33,270 nucleotides of DNA from an uncultured Alistipes sp. (GCA_902388455.1 CABMPD010000022.1:1-33270), one strand, 5' to 3'. Counted from the first letter of the stretch, positions 9,264 to 17,855 are shown. Notes: generated from the letters alone by a model not told the origin. Numbers and translations: made by a program.

Positions 9264-9929
9264 ATGATCAAGCTTATCGAAATTTCCAAAATCTACAGAA
9301 CCTCCGAGATCGAGACCATGGCTCTCGACAACATCAACCTCGAAGTGCGCGAAGGAGAATTTGTAAGTATCATGGGCCCCTCCGGCTGCGGCAAGTCCAC
9401 CCTGCTCAACATCGCCGGACTGCTCGACGAGCCCTCTTCCGGTACCGTGGAGCTGCACGGCAAGCCCGTCTCGGGTCTCAATGCCCGCGAGGCCGCCCGC
9501 TTCCGCAACACCGAGCTCGGATTTGTCTTCCAGAGCTTCCACCTGATCCCCTCGCTCAATGTCCTGGACAACGTGCAGATGCCCCTGCTGTACCGCAGGA
9601 TGGGTGCGACCGAGCGCAAGGAGCGTGCCCTCAAGATGATCGAGGCCGTGGGACTGAGCCACAGGGTAAAGCATTTCCCCTCGCAGCTCTCCGGCGGTCA
9701 GTGCCAGAGAGTGGCCATCGCCCGCGCCCTGGTCGGCGACCCCTCCATCATCTTAGCGGACGAGCCCACCGGTAACCTGGACTCCAAGATGGGAGCCGAG
9801 GTCATGGAGCTCCTGCACGAGGTCAACAAGCAGCGCGGCAAGACCATCCTGATGGTGACCCACAACGAGTCCCAGGCCAAGCAGACCGACCGCATCATCC
9901 GTATGCTCGACGGCCGCATCATCGGGTAG
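9264..9929 (+). CDS. ABC transporter ATPase, MacB/LolD type
   Basis: The energising subunit for the surrounding permeases: a 221-residue cytoplasmic ATPase of the LolD/MacB/FtsE class. All the expected motifs are visible. Walker A is GPSGCGKST at residues 38-46, the Q-loop region is VFQSFHLIPS, the signature is LSGGQCQRVAIARAL, Walker B is IILADEPTGNLDS, and the H-loop is VTHN. The signature has Cys where the family usually has Gln (LSGGQQQR), a mild oddity. The ATG at 9264 gives a full-length protein. It is the only nucleotide-binding domain in the efflux locus, so it presumably serves several permease pairs (inference). A repeat array follows directly after the stop. Confidence 0.95.
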   Translation: MIKLIEISKIYRTSEIETMALDNINLEVREGEFVSIMGPSGCGKSTLLNIAGLLDEPSSGTVELHGKPVSGLNAREAARFRNTELGFVFQSFHLIPSLNVLDNVQMPLLYRRMGATERKERALKMIEAVGLSHRVKHFPSQLSGGQCQRVAIARALVGDPSIILADEPTGNLDSKMGAEVMELLHEVNKQRGKTILMVTHNESQAKQTDRIIRMLDGRIIG

Positions 9930-9964
9930 GGACCTGAGGCCTGCCTCTGCCTGCCCGACCTGCC

Positions 9965-10130
9965 CGGTCCTCCGCCCCTTGCCACAACGGCAGCGAATCC
10001 TGCATTTTCCTGCCGTTGCGGAAGCCCCGGAACTGGTCGCCCCCTGCGGGAGGCACTTCCCGGGCCACCTCGGTCCTCCGCCCCTTGCCACAACGGCAGC
10101 AAAACCTGCATTTTCCTGCCGTTGCGGAAA
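9965..10130 (+). repeat. Palindromic tandem array A (2 units, 106-bp period)
   Basis: There are two imperfect palindromes. Left arms CCACAACGGCAG lie at 9982-9993 and 10088-10099, right arms CTGCCGTTGCGG at 10010-10021 and 10116-10127, each pair enclosing 16 bp. The two copies are exactly 106 bp apart, and the linker is also repeated (CGGTCCTCCGCCCC at 9965 and 10071). Each stem carries an A/C mismatch at its third pair. The linker between the units contains a further GGAAG/CTTCC inverted pair. The array fills most of the 279-bp gap between the ATPase and the fused permease, so it may shape the mRNA inside the operon. It belongs to the same family as arrays B-E. Confidence 0.92.
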
Positions 10131-10208
10131 AGCCAGGCACCAGGACCCGAAAACCGAGTAAAATGAAACGTTGAACCATAACCAGAACAGAACAGAAAAA
10201 CCAAAAAG

Positions 10209-12800
10209 ATGAAACTACCTGTATACCTACGCCAGAGCTGGCAGATAATGCTCAAGGACCGGCAGTACAGCCTGATCTACATCATCGGTGTGGCGCTGTC
10301 GATGGCACTTGTCTCGTCTGTGCTGATATTCATGGTGATGATGCTGGGGAATGTCTACCCTGAGAATCACCGTGGACGGACTATGCTGCTAACAGGCGTG
10401 CATTATAATGACGCAGACGGCAAGTATTTCGGTACTACGAGTGTGCCGGATGACCTGGTGCGCCTCATCCGGGAGGTGGAGCCGGAGGGCCTTGAGGCTA
10501 TGTCGGTGATCCGGCCTCCGTCCATCTGCGCGGACGTCCTGGTCTCATCCGGGGAGAGGGCGGCTTTCTATGCCAATGTGAGGTATGTGGACGGTGGATT
10601 CTGGGATGTTTTCGATTTCGATTTTCTGGCGGGAAGACCTTTCGGTCAGGATACACAGTATGGTCAGGGAGGGGAGGCCGGTCCGGCAGCGGTCGTCTCC
10701 GCTACTATGGCGCAGAGGTGCTTCGGGGATGAGGATGCCGTTGGCCGTATGCTTACGGTAAACGGTCGTGCTGTGACTGTCTGCGGAATAGTCCGGGACG
10801 TGTCGCTTGCAGCCGGTATTGCCGATGCGGAGATATGGCTGACAAGGGATATGGAGGAGCGCAGGCGTATTCTGACGGATTGGGCTATGCCGGAAGGCGG
10901 GAACTATATAATCTTCCTGGCACAGAGCCGCAGGCATTTCTCCGATATCCGGGAGGCGGTGGAAAAAGCTGTCGGCAGCTACAATTCCGTGCAGCCTGAG
11001 GACAGTGAGTTCAGGATGTCGTATGGGACAGAACCCTTGTCTTTCAGGGTGTCATGGCTTGGCGGAGTTCCGGGGCTTGTCCTGTCTCTGGTGATCGGAA
11101 CCATTGTCGTGATACTGCTGATACCGGCTGTCAATCTATGCGGGATGGTATCTTCCAGCCTGCAGGAGAGGCTGACGGAGTTCGGAGCACGGAAGTCCTA
11201 TGGGGCACCGTTCCGGGCGATGTTCTCGCAGATATTTGCAGAGAACCTGATGCTGACGCTTATAGGGGGGATCCTGGGCTTCGGCCTGTCCATAGGAGTG
11301 CTGAATATGCTCTCGGGTTATTTCCTGGAGGTTTCTGCAGTAATGGGCGATTTTTTCAATGATGCGGATCTGCTCTTTCCGACAGAGTCATTTTTCCGTC
11401 CGGGCCTTTTCCTGATGGGGTTTGCGGCGGTGGCCTTGCTGACTGTTTTCGCCTCGGTGCCGCCGGTGATGAAGGTGCTGCGCAAGGGGGCGGTGGAACT
11501 GCTCAGGGACAATTCCTATTACAGGACACGTCGTGTCAGGAATGCCTGGCTGGTGACAGAGGCCGCTCTGGTATTCATCATCGGCTGGCTGTTTGCCGAC
11601 CCGATGCTGCTCAACGGGGTGCGCCGTCATGCCGTACCTGTCGGCTGGGATTCTGACCGGATAGTCTGTGTTCCGGTCTCCTCTCTTTCCGCCTCGGATG
11701 CGGCATACAGTCCGGAGGCCTCGGAGGACGGAGTACTGCTGGAGGATTTCCGAAGAATTGGCCGGGTGCTGGCTGCTTTGGACGGGGTGGAGGCACTCAC
11801 ACCTACGTCACCGTTCATTCCCGGCAACAACAGTGAGACGCGCATGACGGTCTATGCGGATACTTCTGTCAAAATACAGGCTGCCTGTTTCCTCAAGGAG
11901 CTGGGCAGTGATTTCATGGATGTTTTCGGTTTCCGCGTGCTGGTACCGGAGGGAGGCGTGCGCCCTGCCGATGAGGGAACTGGTACTGTGATTATTTCGG
12001 AGGACCTGGCTGAGGCTCTTTTCCCCGGCAGTGATCCGGTTGGACAGACATTGTACCTTGCCAACAACTCGTCTCCTGCTGCTCCGAGGACGGTGGCCGG
12101 GGTGATTCAGCGGCAGAAGGTCCGGACTATAACTGACAATCCCCGGCCCGTCGTCATTGTCAATATGGCCTCCTACCCGGCCGGTTACATCCGCTCAGGG
12201 CAGTGTTTCTGGGTGCTGCGGCTGTCGCAGGATACGGACATGCGCCAATTTATCGAGCAGATCAATTACGGGACGGCTTCCCGGACTTCATTCGGTAATC
12301 TTCGGGTAGGACTATCCTATCCGGTGACGGAAGTAATGGATTCTTACGACGGCAGGGAACTGGAGACCATACTGCTCTCGTACCTGTTGCTGAACCTGAT
12401 ACTCGGGGCGTTCTCGCACTATGCCCTTCAGACCCGCCGCAGGGCCGATGAGTTCGGTGTCCGCACAGCCATGGGCTCGACTCCGGGACGTCTGCGCCGC
12501 GATGTAGTGGCTGCGGGTCTCGGACAGGCAGTGCTGTCGGTCGGTATCGGACTGTTTGTGGTGCTGAATATCATCCTCTTCCGAGGACGGGACGTAGTAT
12601 TTATAGGTCAGGTCAATATGCCTGCGTTGCCCGAGAGTTCCCTGGCTCCCTGGCCGGTACTGACTTCACCTTTCCTGTCCGCGCTGATGGTGACATTGGC
12701 CGTGGCTGCGGTAATATTTGTTGTAAATGCCCTGGCGGCGCTCGTCTCCGTGTGGAAAGTCTCCCGGACCCGCCCGTCAGAAATTTTAAGAGAAGAATGA
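10209..12800 (+). CDS. Fused A4-B4 MacB/FtsX-like permease (two units in one protein)
   Basis: An 863-residue protein made of a complete A-type unit followed by a complete B-type unit. The A part (about 1-432) begins MKLPVYLRQSWQIMLKDRQY, carries VCGIVRDVSLAAGIADAEIW and NLCGMVSSSLQERLTEFG, and ends where A5 has its stop. The chain then runs through a short basic linker (YYRTRRVRN) near residue 435 into the B part. That part starts with a helix ending GWLFADP, followed by VIISEDLAEALFPGSDPVG and DEFGVRTAMGSTPGRL. The length equals the sum of A5 (430) and B5 (427) almost exactly, so this is a fusion of a pair that is separate elsewhere. It supports A/B heterodimers as the working unit. Eight membrane segments are expected. 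It overlaps the context of the next gene (ATGA). Confidence 0.92.
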   Translation: MKLPVYLRQSWQIMLKDRQYSLIYIIGVALSMALVSSVLIFMVMMLGNVYPENHRGRTMLLTGVHYNDADGKYFGTTSVPDDLVRLIREVEPEGLEAMSVIRPPSICADVLVSSGERAAFYANVRYVDGGFWDVFDFDFLAGRPFGQDTQYGQGGEAGPAAVVSATMAQRCFGDEDAVGRMLTVNGRAVTVCGIVRDVSLAAGIADAEIWLTRDMEERRRILTDWAMPEGGNYIIFLAQSRRHFSDIREAVEKAVGSYNSVQPEDSEFRMSYGTEPLSFRVSWLGGVPGLVLSLVIGTIVVILLIPAVNLCGMVSSSLQERLTEFGARKSYGAPFRAMFSQIFAENLMLTLIGGILGFGLSIGVLNMLSGYFLEVSAVMGDFFNDADLLFPTESFFRPGLFLMGFAAVALLTVFASVPPVMKVLRKGAVELLRDNSYYRTRRVRNAWLVTEAALVFIIGWLFADPMLLNGVRRHAVPVGWDSDRIVCVPVSSLSASDAAYSPEASEDGVLLEDFRRIGRVLAALDGVEALTPTSPFIPGNNSETRMTVYADTSVKIQAACFLKELGSDFMDVFGFRVLVPEGGVRPADEGTGTVIISEDLAEALFPGSDPVGQTLYLANNSSPAAPRTVAGVIQRQKVRTITDNPRPVVIVNMASYPAGYIRSGQCFWVLRLSQDTDMRQFIEQINYGTASRTSFGNLRVGLSYPVTEVMDSYDGRELETILLSYLLLNLILGAFSHYALQTRRRADEFGVRTAMGSTPGRLRRDVVAAGLGQAVLSVGIGLFVVLNIILFRGRDVVFIGQVNMPALPESSLAPWPVLTSPFLSALMVTLAVAAVIFVVNALAALVSVWKVSRTRPSEILREE

Positions 12801-12802
12801 TT

Positions 12803-14095
12803 ATGAAACTACCTGTATACCTCCGCCAAAGTTGGCAGATAATGCTCAAGGACCGGCAGTACAGCCTGATCTACGTCGTCGGTGTGGCGCTGTCGATGGC
12901 TTTCGTGATGGCCTTTCTGATGTTCATGCTGATGAGTGTCTCGGGAATCTATCCGGAGAAGCACCGCAGCCGTATGCTGGTTCTCTCCAATGTTATTCTG
13001 GATGATGCGAAAGGCGAGCCGCGGATGGGTACCATGGTGAGCGAGCGTCTGGCGCAGCTGATAGAAGAGGCGGATATTTCCGGCGTGGAGAGCATGTCGT
13101 ATGTCATTGCGCCTTTCCGAAGCGGTTCGCTCAGTCTGACCGCGCCCGACGGCAATGTCCACAATGCTCCGGTGATGTATGTGGACGGAGGTTTCTGGGA
13201 CGTGTTCCAGTTTGAGTTCCGGGACGGGCAGGCTCCGGGGGAATGGAATCCGGTGCGGGTGGAGGCGGTGGTCTCCGAGACATTTGCCCGCAGGTGCTTC
13301 GGCTCGGGTGACGCGGCGGTGGGGCAGAGCGTGCTCTACGGCGGTACTCCGCTCAGGATCTGCGGGGTGGTGCGGGATGTGCCTCTCACGGCGATGATGA
13401 CAGATGCGGAGGTGTGGCTGCCGTACCAGCTGTACAGGACGAGGTTCTACAGTGCGGACGGACAGCCTTGGTTAGGCTCGGGTCATCTGTATATTCTGGC
13501 CAAGAGCCGCAGGGACTTTGATGCGGTACGGGCAGGGGTAAGCGATGTGACGGCGAGGTACAATCTCTCGTTCGGTGCGGCGGAGGAGTTCTATATCTCA
13601 TCGGATGTGCGGCCGGAGACTTATATCAGGACTTCCGGTGTGTCAGCGGGAACGCTTCTTTCGATTATAACGGCGATGGTGCTGATGCTGATGATTGTCC
13701 CTGCTGTCAATCTGAGCGGTATGGTGGCTTCGAGCATGGAGGAACGGATCGTGGAGTTCGGGGTGCGCAAGGCATACGGGGCTCCGGGCGGTGTCATAGT
13801 GCGGCAGGTGCTCTCGGAGAATTTCCTGCTGACGCTTGTCGGAGGACTTTTCGGCGTGGTGTTCGCCAGGGGGATTCTGGGCCTGCTGTCCAATGCTCTG
13901 GAGCAGAGCAAGGCCGGGTATGATGCCGTGGAGATGCAGGCCGACCTGGTGTTCCCTGCGGATGTGTTCTTCCGTCCGGAACTGTACCTTCTGGTGTTTG
14001 TCTGTGTGCTGGCCCTCAATCTGCTGTCCTCGTATCTTCCGGTGAGGAAGGTGCTGAGATACAGCGTAACGGATTCGTTGAACGAGAAAAAATAG
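12803..14095 (+). CDS. MacB/FtsX-like ABC permease A5
   Basis: An A-type permease of 430 residues. The ATG at 12803 is chosen because the N-terminus (MKLPVYLRQSWQIMLKDRQY) is then identical to that of the fused permease. An ATG at 12797, overlapping the previous stop, would add two residues. The first 98 bases differ from those of 10209-10306 at only five positions. Membrane segment 1 is at about 21-43, the periplasmic domain has LRICGVVRDVPLTAMMTDAE, and the C-terminal part has NLSGMVASSMEERIVEFG between helices 2 and 3. It is 1 bp from B5. The A4/A5 pair forms a subfamily distinct from A1-A3, which begin MKLG. Confidence 0.9.
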   Translation: MKLPVYLRQSWQIMLKDRQYSLIYVVGVALSMAFVMAFLMFMLMSVSGIYPEKHRSRMLVLSNVILDDAKGEPRMGTMVSERLAQLIEEADISGVESMSYVIAPFRSGSLSLTAPDGNVHNAPVMYVDGGFWDVFQFEFRDGQAPGEWNPVRVEAVVSETFARRCFGSGDAAVGQSVLYGGTPLRICGVVRDVPLTAMMTDAEVWLPYQLYRTRFYSADGQPWLGSGHLYILAKSRRDFDAVRAGVSDVTARYNLSFGAAEEFYISSDVRPETYIRTSGVSAGTLLSIITAMVLMLMIVPAVNLSGMVASSMEERIVEFGVRKAYGAPGGVIVRQVLSENFLLTLVGGLFGVVFARGILGLLSNALEQSKAGYDAVEMQADLVFPADVFFRPELYLLVFVCVLALNLLSSYLPVRKVLRYSVTDSLNEKK

Positions 14096-14096
14096 C

Positions 14097-15380
14097 ATGG
14101 TTATGAAAGCGCATAAGAAGATAAAAAGCGGAATGTGGCTGATAGTGGAGACAGTTCTGGTCTTCGTGCTGGGCTGGTTCCTCGCCGACCCTGAGATAAT
14201 GAAGCTGTACCGGAGTATGTTCATCCCCATGGGCTGGGATTATGAGAATGTCGTGGTGGTGCCGGTGGACGTGCTGCCGGACTACGATCCGGATTACCGT
14301 CCGGAGGCGATGGCGCAGGAGCGGATGACGGAGGATTTCCGGCGTATCGGTGAGGTCATCTCCTCGGTCGGCGGGGTGAAGTATGCCGCTCCGTGCCGTC
14401 CGTATTTCCCCGGCATTGACAACCACATGTACGGCAGGGTTTTCCGGGATTCTACCCATTTCATGGAGTGCAGTATGCTGTACCGGGTTACCGGCTCCGA
14501 TTTCATGGAAGTGTTCGGTTACGAATGGGTGCAGCCTGAAAGCAGTCCTTTCCTGACGGAGGATGCTGTAGACAGGGTCGTGGTCTCCGAGGACCTGGCC
14601 GAGTATCTGTTTCCCGGAGAGAACCCTATAGGCAAGTCATTTGAGTCCACCGAGAGCGGCACCAACGTCGTCGTCGGTGTGATTCCCCGCCAGAAGCTGC
14701 GCAAGATTACGGGTGTTCCGACCCCGGTGCTGATAGCCAATATCGCAGCCGTGAATTACGACGAGCTGTCCAACGGCGGTGCCTATTGGGTGGTCCGTGT
14801 GGCTGACGGTACCGACTTGGACTCCTTCATTCCCGAGCTCAACCGGGTGCTCTCGTCGCAGGCCTCATTCGGCAATCTCAGGGCAACTGCGGTCTTCCCC
14901 TTGGAGAACAAGCTGCAGGCCAGCATGGATGTTTCCCTCCGCAATGTCGGTCTGATATATCTCGTCCTCAATCTCGTGCTCGGAGCCTTCTCGTTCTGGC
15001 TGCTGAGCTCGCGGAAGAATCAGGACGAATACGGTGTCCGTCAGGCGATGGGCGCCACTCCGGCAAGGCTGCGGCTCAGCGCAGTGGCCCGGGCCTGTAG
15101 GTCTACCGCTATAGCGGTGGGTATCGGAATCGTCCTGGTGCTCAATGTCAATTTGGTGCTGGGACGCGAGTCGGCTACCGTAGGCGTGGAGTTTTTCGGT
15201 GTCTATCCGGCAGCCGAGACCCTGACACCCTGGCCGGTGCTGACTTCAGGGCCGCTGTCCGTACTTATGGTCACTGCTGTCGTGGCGGCTGCTGTGTTCC
15301 TGATGAATATTCTGGCTGCGCTCGTCTCCGTATGGAAGGTTTCGGGGATGCGGCCGTCGGAGGCCCTTCGGGAGGAATGA
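14097..15380 (+). CDS. MacB/FtsX-like ABC permease B5
   Basis: A B-type permease of 427 residues, partner of A5. Its first membrane segment is at about 14-31 (LIVETVLVFVLGWFLADP), closely matching the B half of the fusion protein and unlike B1-B3, which begin RQILKQIWFYRR. The periplasmic domain has VVVSEDLAEYLFPGENPIG, and the C-terminal domain has DEYGVRQAMGATPARLRL. ATG at 14097 or 14103 are both possible starts; the first overlaps least oddly with the A5 stop. The last gene before array B, it ends with RPSEALREE, like the end of the fusion (RPSEILREE). Confidence 0.88.
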   Translation: MVMKAHKKIKSGMWLIVETVLVFVLGWFLADPEIMKLYRSMFIPMGWDYENVVVVPVDVLPDYDPDYRPEAMAQERMTEDFRRIGEVISSVGGVKYAAPCRPYFPGIDNHMYGRVFRDSTHFMECSMLYRVTGSDFMEVFGYEWVQPESSPFLTEDAVDRVVVSEDLAEYLFPGENPIGKSFESTESGTNVVVGVIPRQKLRKITGVPTPVLIANIAAVNYDELSNGGAYWVVRVADGTDLDSFIPELNRVLSSQASFGNLRATAVFPLENKLQASMDVSLRNVGLIYLVLNLVLGAFSFWLLSSRKNQDEYGVRQAMGATPARLRLSAVARACRSTAIAVGIGIVLVLNVNLVLGRESATVGVEFFGVYPAAETLTPWPVLTSGPLSVLMVTAVVAAAVFLMNILAALVSVWKVSGMRPSEALREE

Positions 15381-15409
15381 CCATGAAGTACCGCCGTTCC
15401 ATATTTCCT

Positions 15410-15838
15410 CGGTCCTCCACCCTTTGCGGCCGCTCCGGTTTCCCGTTCCTTGCGGCATTCCGGTCCTCCGCCCCATTCCACAACGGCAGCGAATCCTGCA
15501 TTTTCCTGCCGTTGTGGAAGCCCCGGAACTGGCCGTTCCTTGCGAGAGGCACTTCCTGGGCCTCCCAGGTCCTCCACCCCTTGCCACAACGGCAGCGGAA
15601 CCCGTATTTTCCTGCCGTTGCGGAAGCCCCGGAACTGGCCGTCCCCTGCGGGAGATGCTTCCCGTGGCACCCCTGTCCTCCGCCCCTTGCCACAACGGCA
15701 GCGGAACCCGCATTTTCCTGCCGTTGCGGAAGCCCCGGAACTGGCCGTCCCCTGCGAGAGATGCTTCCCGTGGCACCCCGGTCCTCCGCCCCTTGCCACA
15801 ACGGCAGCGAATCCTGCATTTTCCTGCCGTTGTGGAAG
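15410..15838 (+). repeat. Palindromic tandem array B (4 units plus a degenerate one, 106-bp period)
   Basis: Four units have left arms at 15478-15489, 15584-15595, 15690-15701 and 15796-15807, and right arms at 15506-15517, 15612-15623, 15718-15729 and 15824-15835. All spacings are exactly 106 bp and all centres are 16 bp. Left arms are all CCACAACGGCAG; right arms are CTGCCGTTGTGG in units 1 and 4 (perfect pairing) and CTGCCGTTGCGG in units 2 and 3. Linkers carry GGAAGC/GCTTCC pairs. At 15410 a truncated linker copy lies 51 bp before the first full linker, as if a hairpin-containing piece of about 55 bp had been lost. The centres and linkers match array A rather than arrays C-E. Confidence 0.93.
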
Positions 15839-16070
15839 TACGGAAGTTCCCATATTGTCACTATGTATTTTAGGTGTGTGGCAATATGCTGAGAATGAAT
15901 AAGATATTGAATAGAGAAAATGTTAGGACGAGTAAAAATGAGCATTATTGGGCAAAATATCGGGCACCTAACATTTTGGAAAGATGCTAAGTGCTTGATA
16001 AACTGGTGCTTGAAATATAACGAAAATGTATAGTGGTAATAATTGTAAAATTGAGAAGCAAACAATAACA
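15839..16070. other. A+T-rich leader before the TolC-type gene
   Basis: About 230 bases separate the last palindrome of array B from the TolC-type start codon. The composition changes abruptly from C-rich repeat to A+T-rich sequence. I see no clean TAnnTTTG promoter and no tRNA or convincing terminator. A promoter for the outer membrane gene is likely here but cannot be pinned down. Confidence 0.4.
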
Positions 16071-17714
16071 ATGAAACGTATTTTTCGAGAAACGGTGATG
16101 ATGACGGCGGCGGTGCTGCTGATGGCGGCAGTGCCTGGGCAGCAGAGGCTGGCGGCGCAGGAGGCCGGTGATGGTGTTCTGCAAAAGGTGGGTAATGAGC
16201 CGGGTGAACAGGATGGAGAACCTGGGTCTGGTTGTGAAAATGAATCGGGTGAAGTGCCGGAGTCGGGCATGGGTCGGGCCGGCGGAAAGCAGGGCGGCGT
16301 GATGCAGCTTACCCTCGAGGGGGCGATGGACCTGGCGTGCAGTCAGTCAGTTGATGCGGCGGTGGCGCTGAACCAGCTGAAGAGCGCGTACTGGCAGTTC
16401 CGGACCTACAAGGCGGAACGGCTGCCGGAGCTGATTTTCAACGGGACGCTGCCCACGTTCAACAACAACTACAATTCCTATCAGAATGCCGACGGTTCCT
16501 ACGGCTATGTCCGCAGCAACTGGCTGGGACTCTCCGGCGAGCTGTCCGTGACCCAGAACATTCCGTTTACCGGCGGTACGGTCTCGCTGAGCACCGGCCT
16601 GGACATGACGCGGCAGCTGGGTGCTAATGCCTACAACGAGTTCATGTCCATCCCCGTGGCCCTGACCCTGACCCAGCCCCTGTTCTCGGTCAATCCCTTC
16701 CGCTGGGACAAGAAGATCGAGCCGGTGCGCTATGCCGAGTCCCGGGCGGCCTACTCCGAGGATATGGAGACGGTCAAGATGAACACTATCGCGTATTTCT
16801 TCGACTATGTCCTGGCGACGGAGAATCTGAAGATAGCCGAGCAGAACCTCGAGAACGCCGACAAGCTCTACGCCATCGCTCAGGAACGCCGCAAGATCGG
16901 CCAGATATCCGAGACCGAGCTGATGCAGCTGAGCCTTTCCGCCCTGCAGGCCAAGGCCGATGTGACCGCGCGGCGCAGCAGCCTGAACGGAGCGATGTTC
17001 AACCTCCGGGCCTTCCTCGGCCTCTCCGAGCAGGACACCATCGAGGCCGTGCTGCCCGAGGCCATTCCCCTGCCGGCTCTGGATTACGATGATGTTCTGG
17101 GCAAGGCCCTGGCCAACAGCTCATTTGCCCAGAATATCCTGCGCCGCAAGCTCGAGGCCGACTACAGCGTGGCCACGGCCAAGGGACAGCGCTATCAGGT
17201 GGACCTGAACGTGACCGTCGGCTACTCCGGCGTTAACCGCGAGCTGGCCATGGCCTACAACGACATCCGCGACCAGGAGGTCGTCTCGATAGGCTTGTCG
17301 ATACCGATTCTCGACTGGGGCAAGCGCAAAGGGCAGGTCAAGGTGGCCGAGAGCAACCGTGACGTGGTCCGCTCCCAGCTTCAGCAGGAGGAACTCAATT
17401 TCAACCAGAACATCTTTCTGCTCACCGAACAGTTCAACAACCAGGCCGGCCAGCTGGACCTCGCCCGTGAGTCCGACCGCGTCGCCTCCGCCCGCTACCA
17501 GTCCTCCGTCGAGTCCTTCCTCATCGGCCGCATGAGCGTGCTCGAACTCAACGACGCCCGCGACGCCAAGGACCTCGCCCGCCAGGACTACGTCCAGCAG
17601 CTCTACTACTACTGGTACTACTACTACAACATCCGCTCCGTCACCCTCTGGGACTATGCCACGGGTACTCCCATCCAGGCCGACGTGGATGCCCTCCTCG
17701 CTGAGGAAAAATGA
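16071..17714 (+). CDS. TolC-family outer membrane efflux protein
   Basis: An outer membrane factor (547 residues) that would form the exit duct for the efflux system. The ATG at 16071 gives a classical signal peptide (a basic start, then MMTAAVLLMAAVPG, then a cut near AAQ); the reading frame is open 45 bases further upstream but would spoil the signal. After a low-complexity G/E-rich stretch (about 30-75), the two OEP repeats follow, with amphipathic helices such as ENLKIAEQNLENADKLYAIA near residue 250 and the LDWGKRKGQVKVAESN segment that opens the second repeat's helical part. The C-terminus contains a tyrosine-rich run (YYYWYYYYN). The gene lies 690 bp after the last permease, with array B between. 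Strongly C-ending codons in its 3' half resemble those of the adaptor gene. Confidence 0.92.
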   Translation: MKRIFRETVMMTAAVLLMAAVPGQQRLAAQEAGDGVLQKVGNEPGEQDGEPGSGCENESGEVPESGMGRAGGKQGGVMQLTLEGAMDLACSQSVDAAVALNQLKSAYWQFRTYKAERLPELIFNGTLPTFNNNYNSYQNADGSYGYVRSNWLGLSGELSVTQNIPFTGGTVSLSTGLDMTRQLGANAYNEFMSIPVALTLTQPLFSVNPFRWDKKIEPVRYAESRAAYSEDMETVKMNTIAYFFDYVLATENLKIAEQNLENADKLYAIAQERRKIGQISETELMQLSLSALQAKADVTARRSSLNGAMFNLRAFLGLSEQDTIEAVLPEAIPLPALDYDDVLGKALANSSFAQNILRRKLEADYSVATAKGQRYQVDLNVTVGYSGVNRELAMAYNDIRDQEVVSIGLSIPILDWGKRKGQVKVAESNRDVVRSQLQQEELNFNQNIFLLTEQFNNQAGQLDLARESDRVASARYQSSVESFLIGRMSVLELNDARDAKDLARQDYVQQLYYYWYYYYNIRSVTLWDYATGTPIQADVDALLAEEK

Positions 17715-17767
17715 CCTGATGCCGTTTTTTTAAACATGCCTGATTGACAGTTTGTTAAAAGCTCAGC

Positions 17768-17801
17768 TTGGAAATTTGGCTCGATTTTACTTGTAAATTT
17801 G
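17768..17801 (+). promoter_or_regulatory. Candidate Bacteroidota promoter upstream of pyrH (distal)
   Basis: TAAATTTG at 17794-17801 matches the -7 consensus TAnnTTTG. A TTG at 17768-17770 lies 23 bp upstream, at the long end of the accepted spacing. It would drive pyrH-frr. Confidence 0.4.
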
Positions 17802-17855
17802 GCACGGCGGTGGGTGAAAAGCAGGAGGGACGCGAGATTGAAAGGAAATTTTCCG

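Noticed and set aside
15203..15892. Open frames through array B on both strands, some running into the B5 permease gene
   Set aside because: With a 106-bp period the same peptides appear in all three phases of one strand; this is the repeat read in rotating frames, not a gene.
16026..16070. Upstream ATG for the TolC-type protein
   Set aside because: It would put a polar stretch before the signal peptide; the ATG at 16071 gives a normal one.
17715..17760. Terminator after the TolC-type gene (T-run near 17728)
   Set aside because: No convincing stem precedes the T-run; CCTGAT occurs as a direct, not an inverted, repeat.
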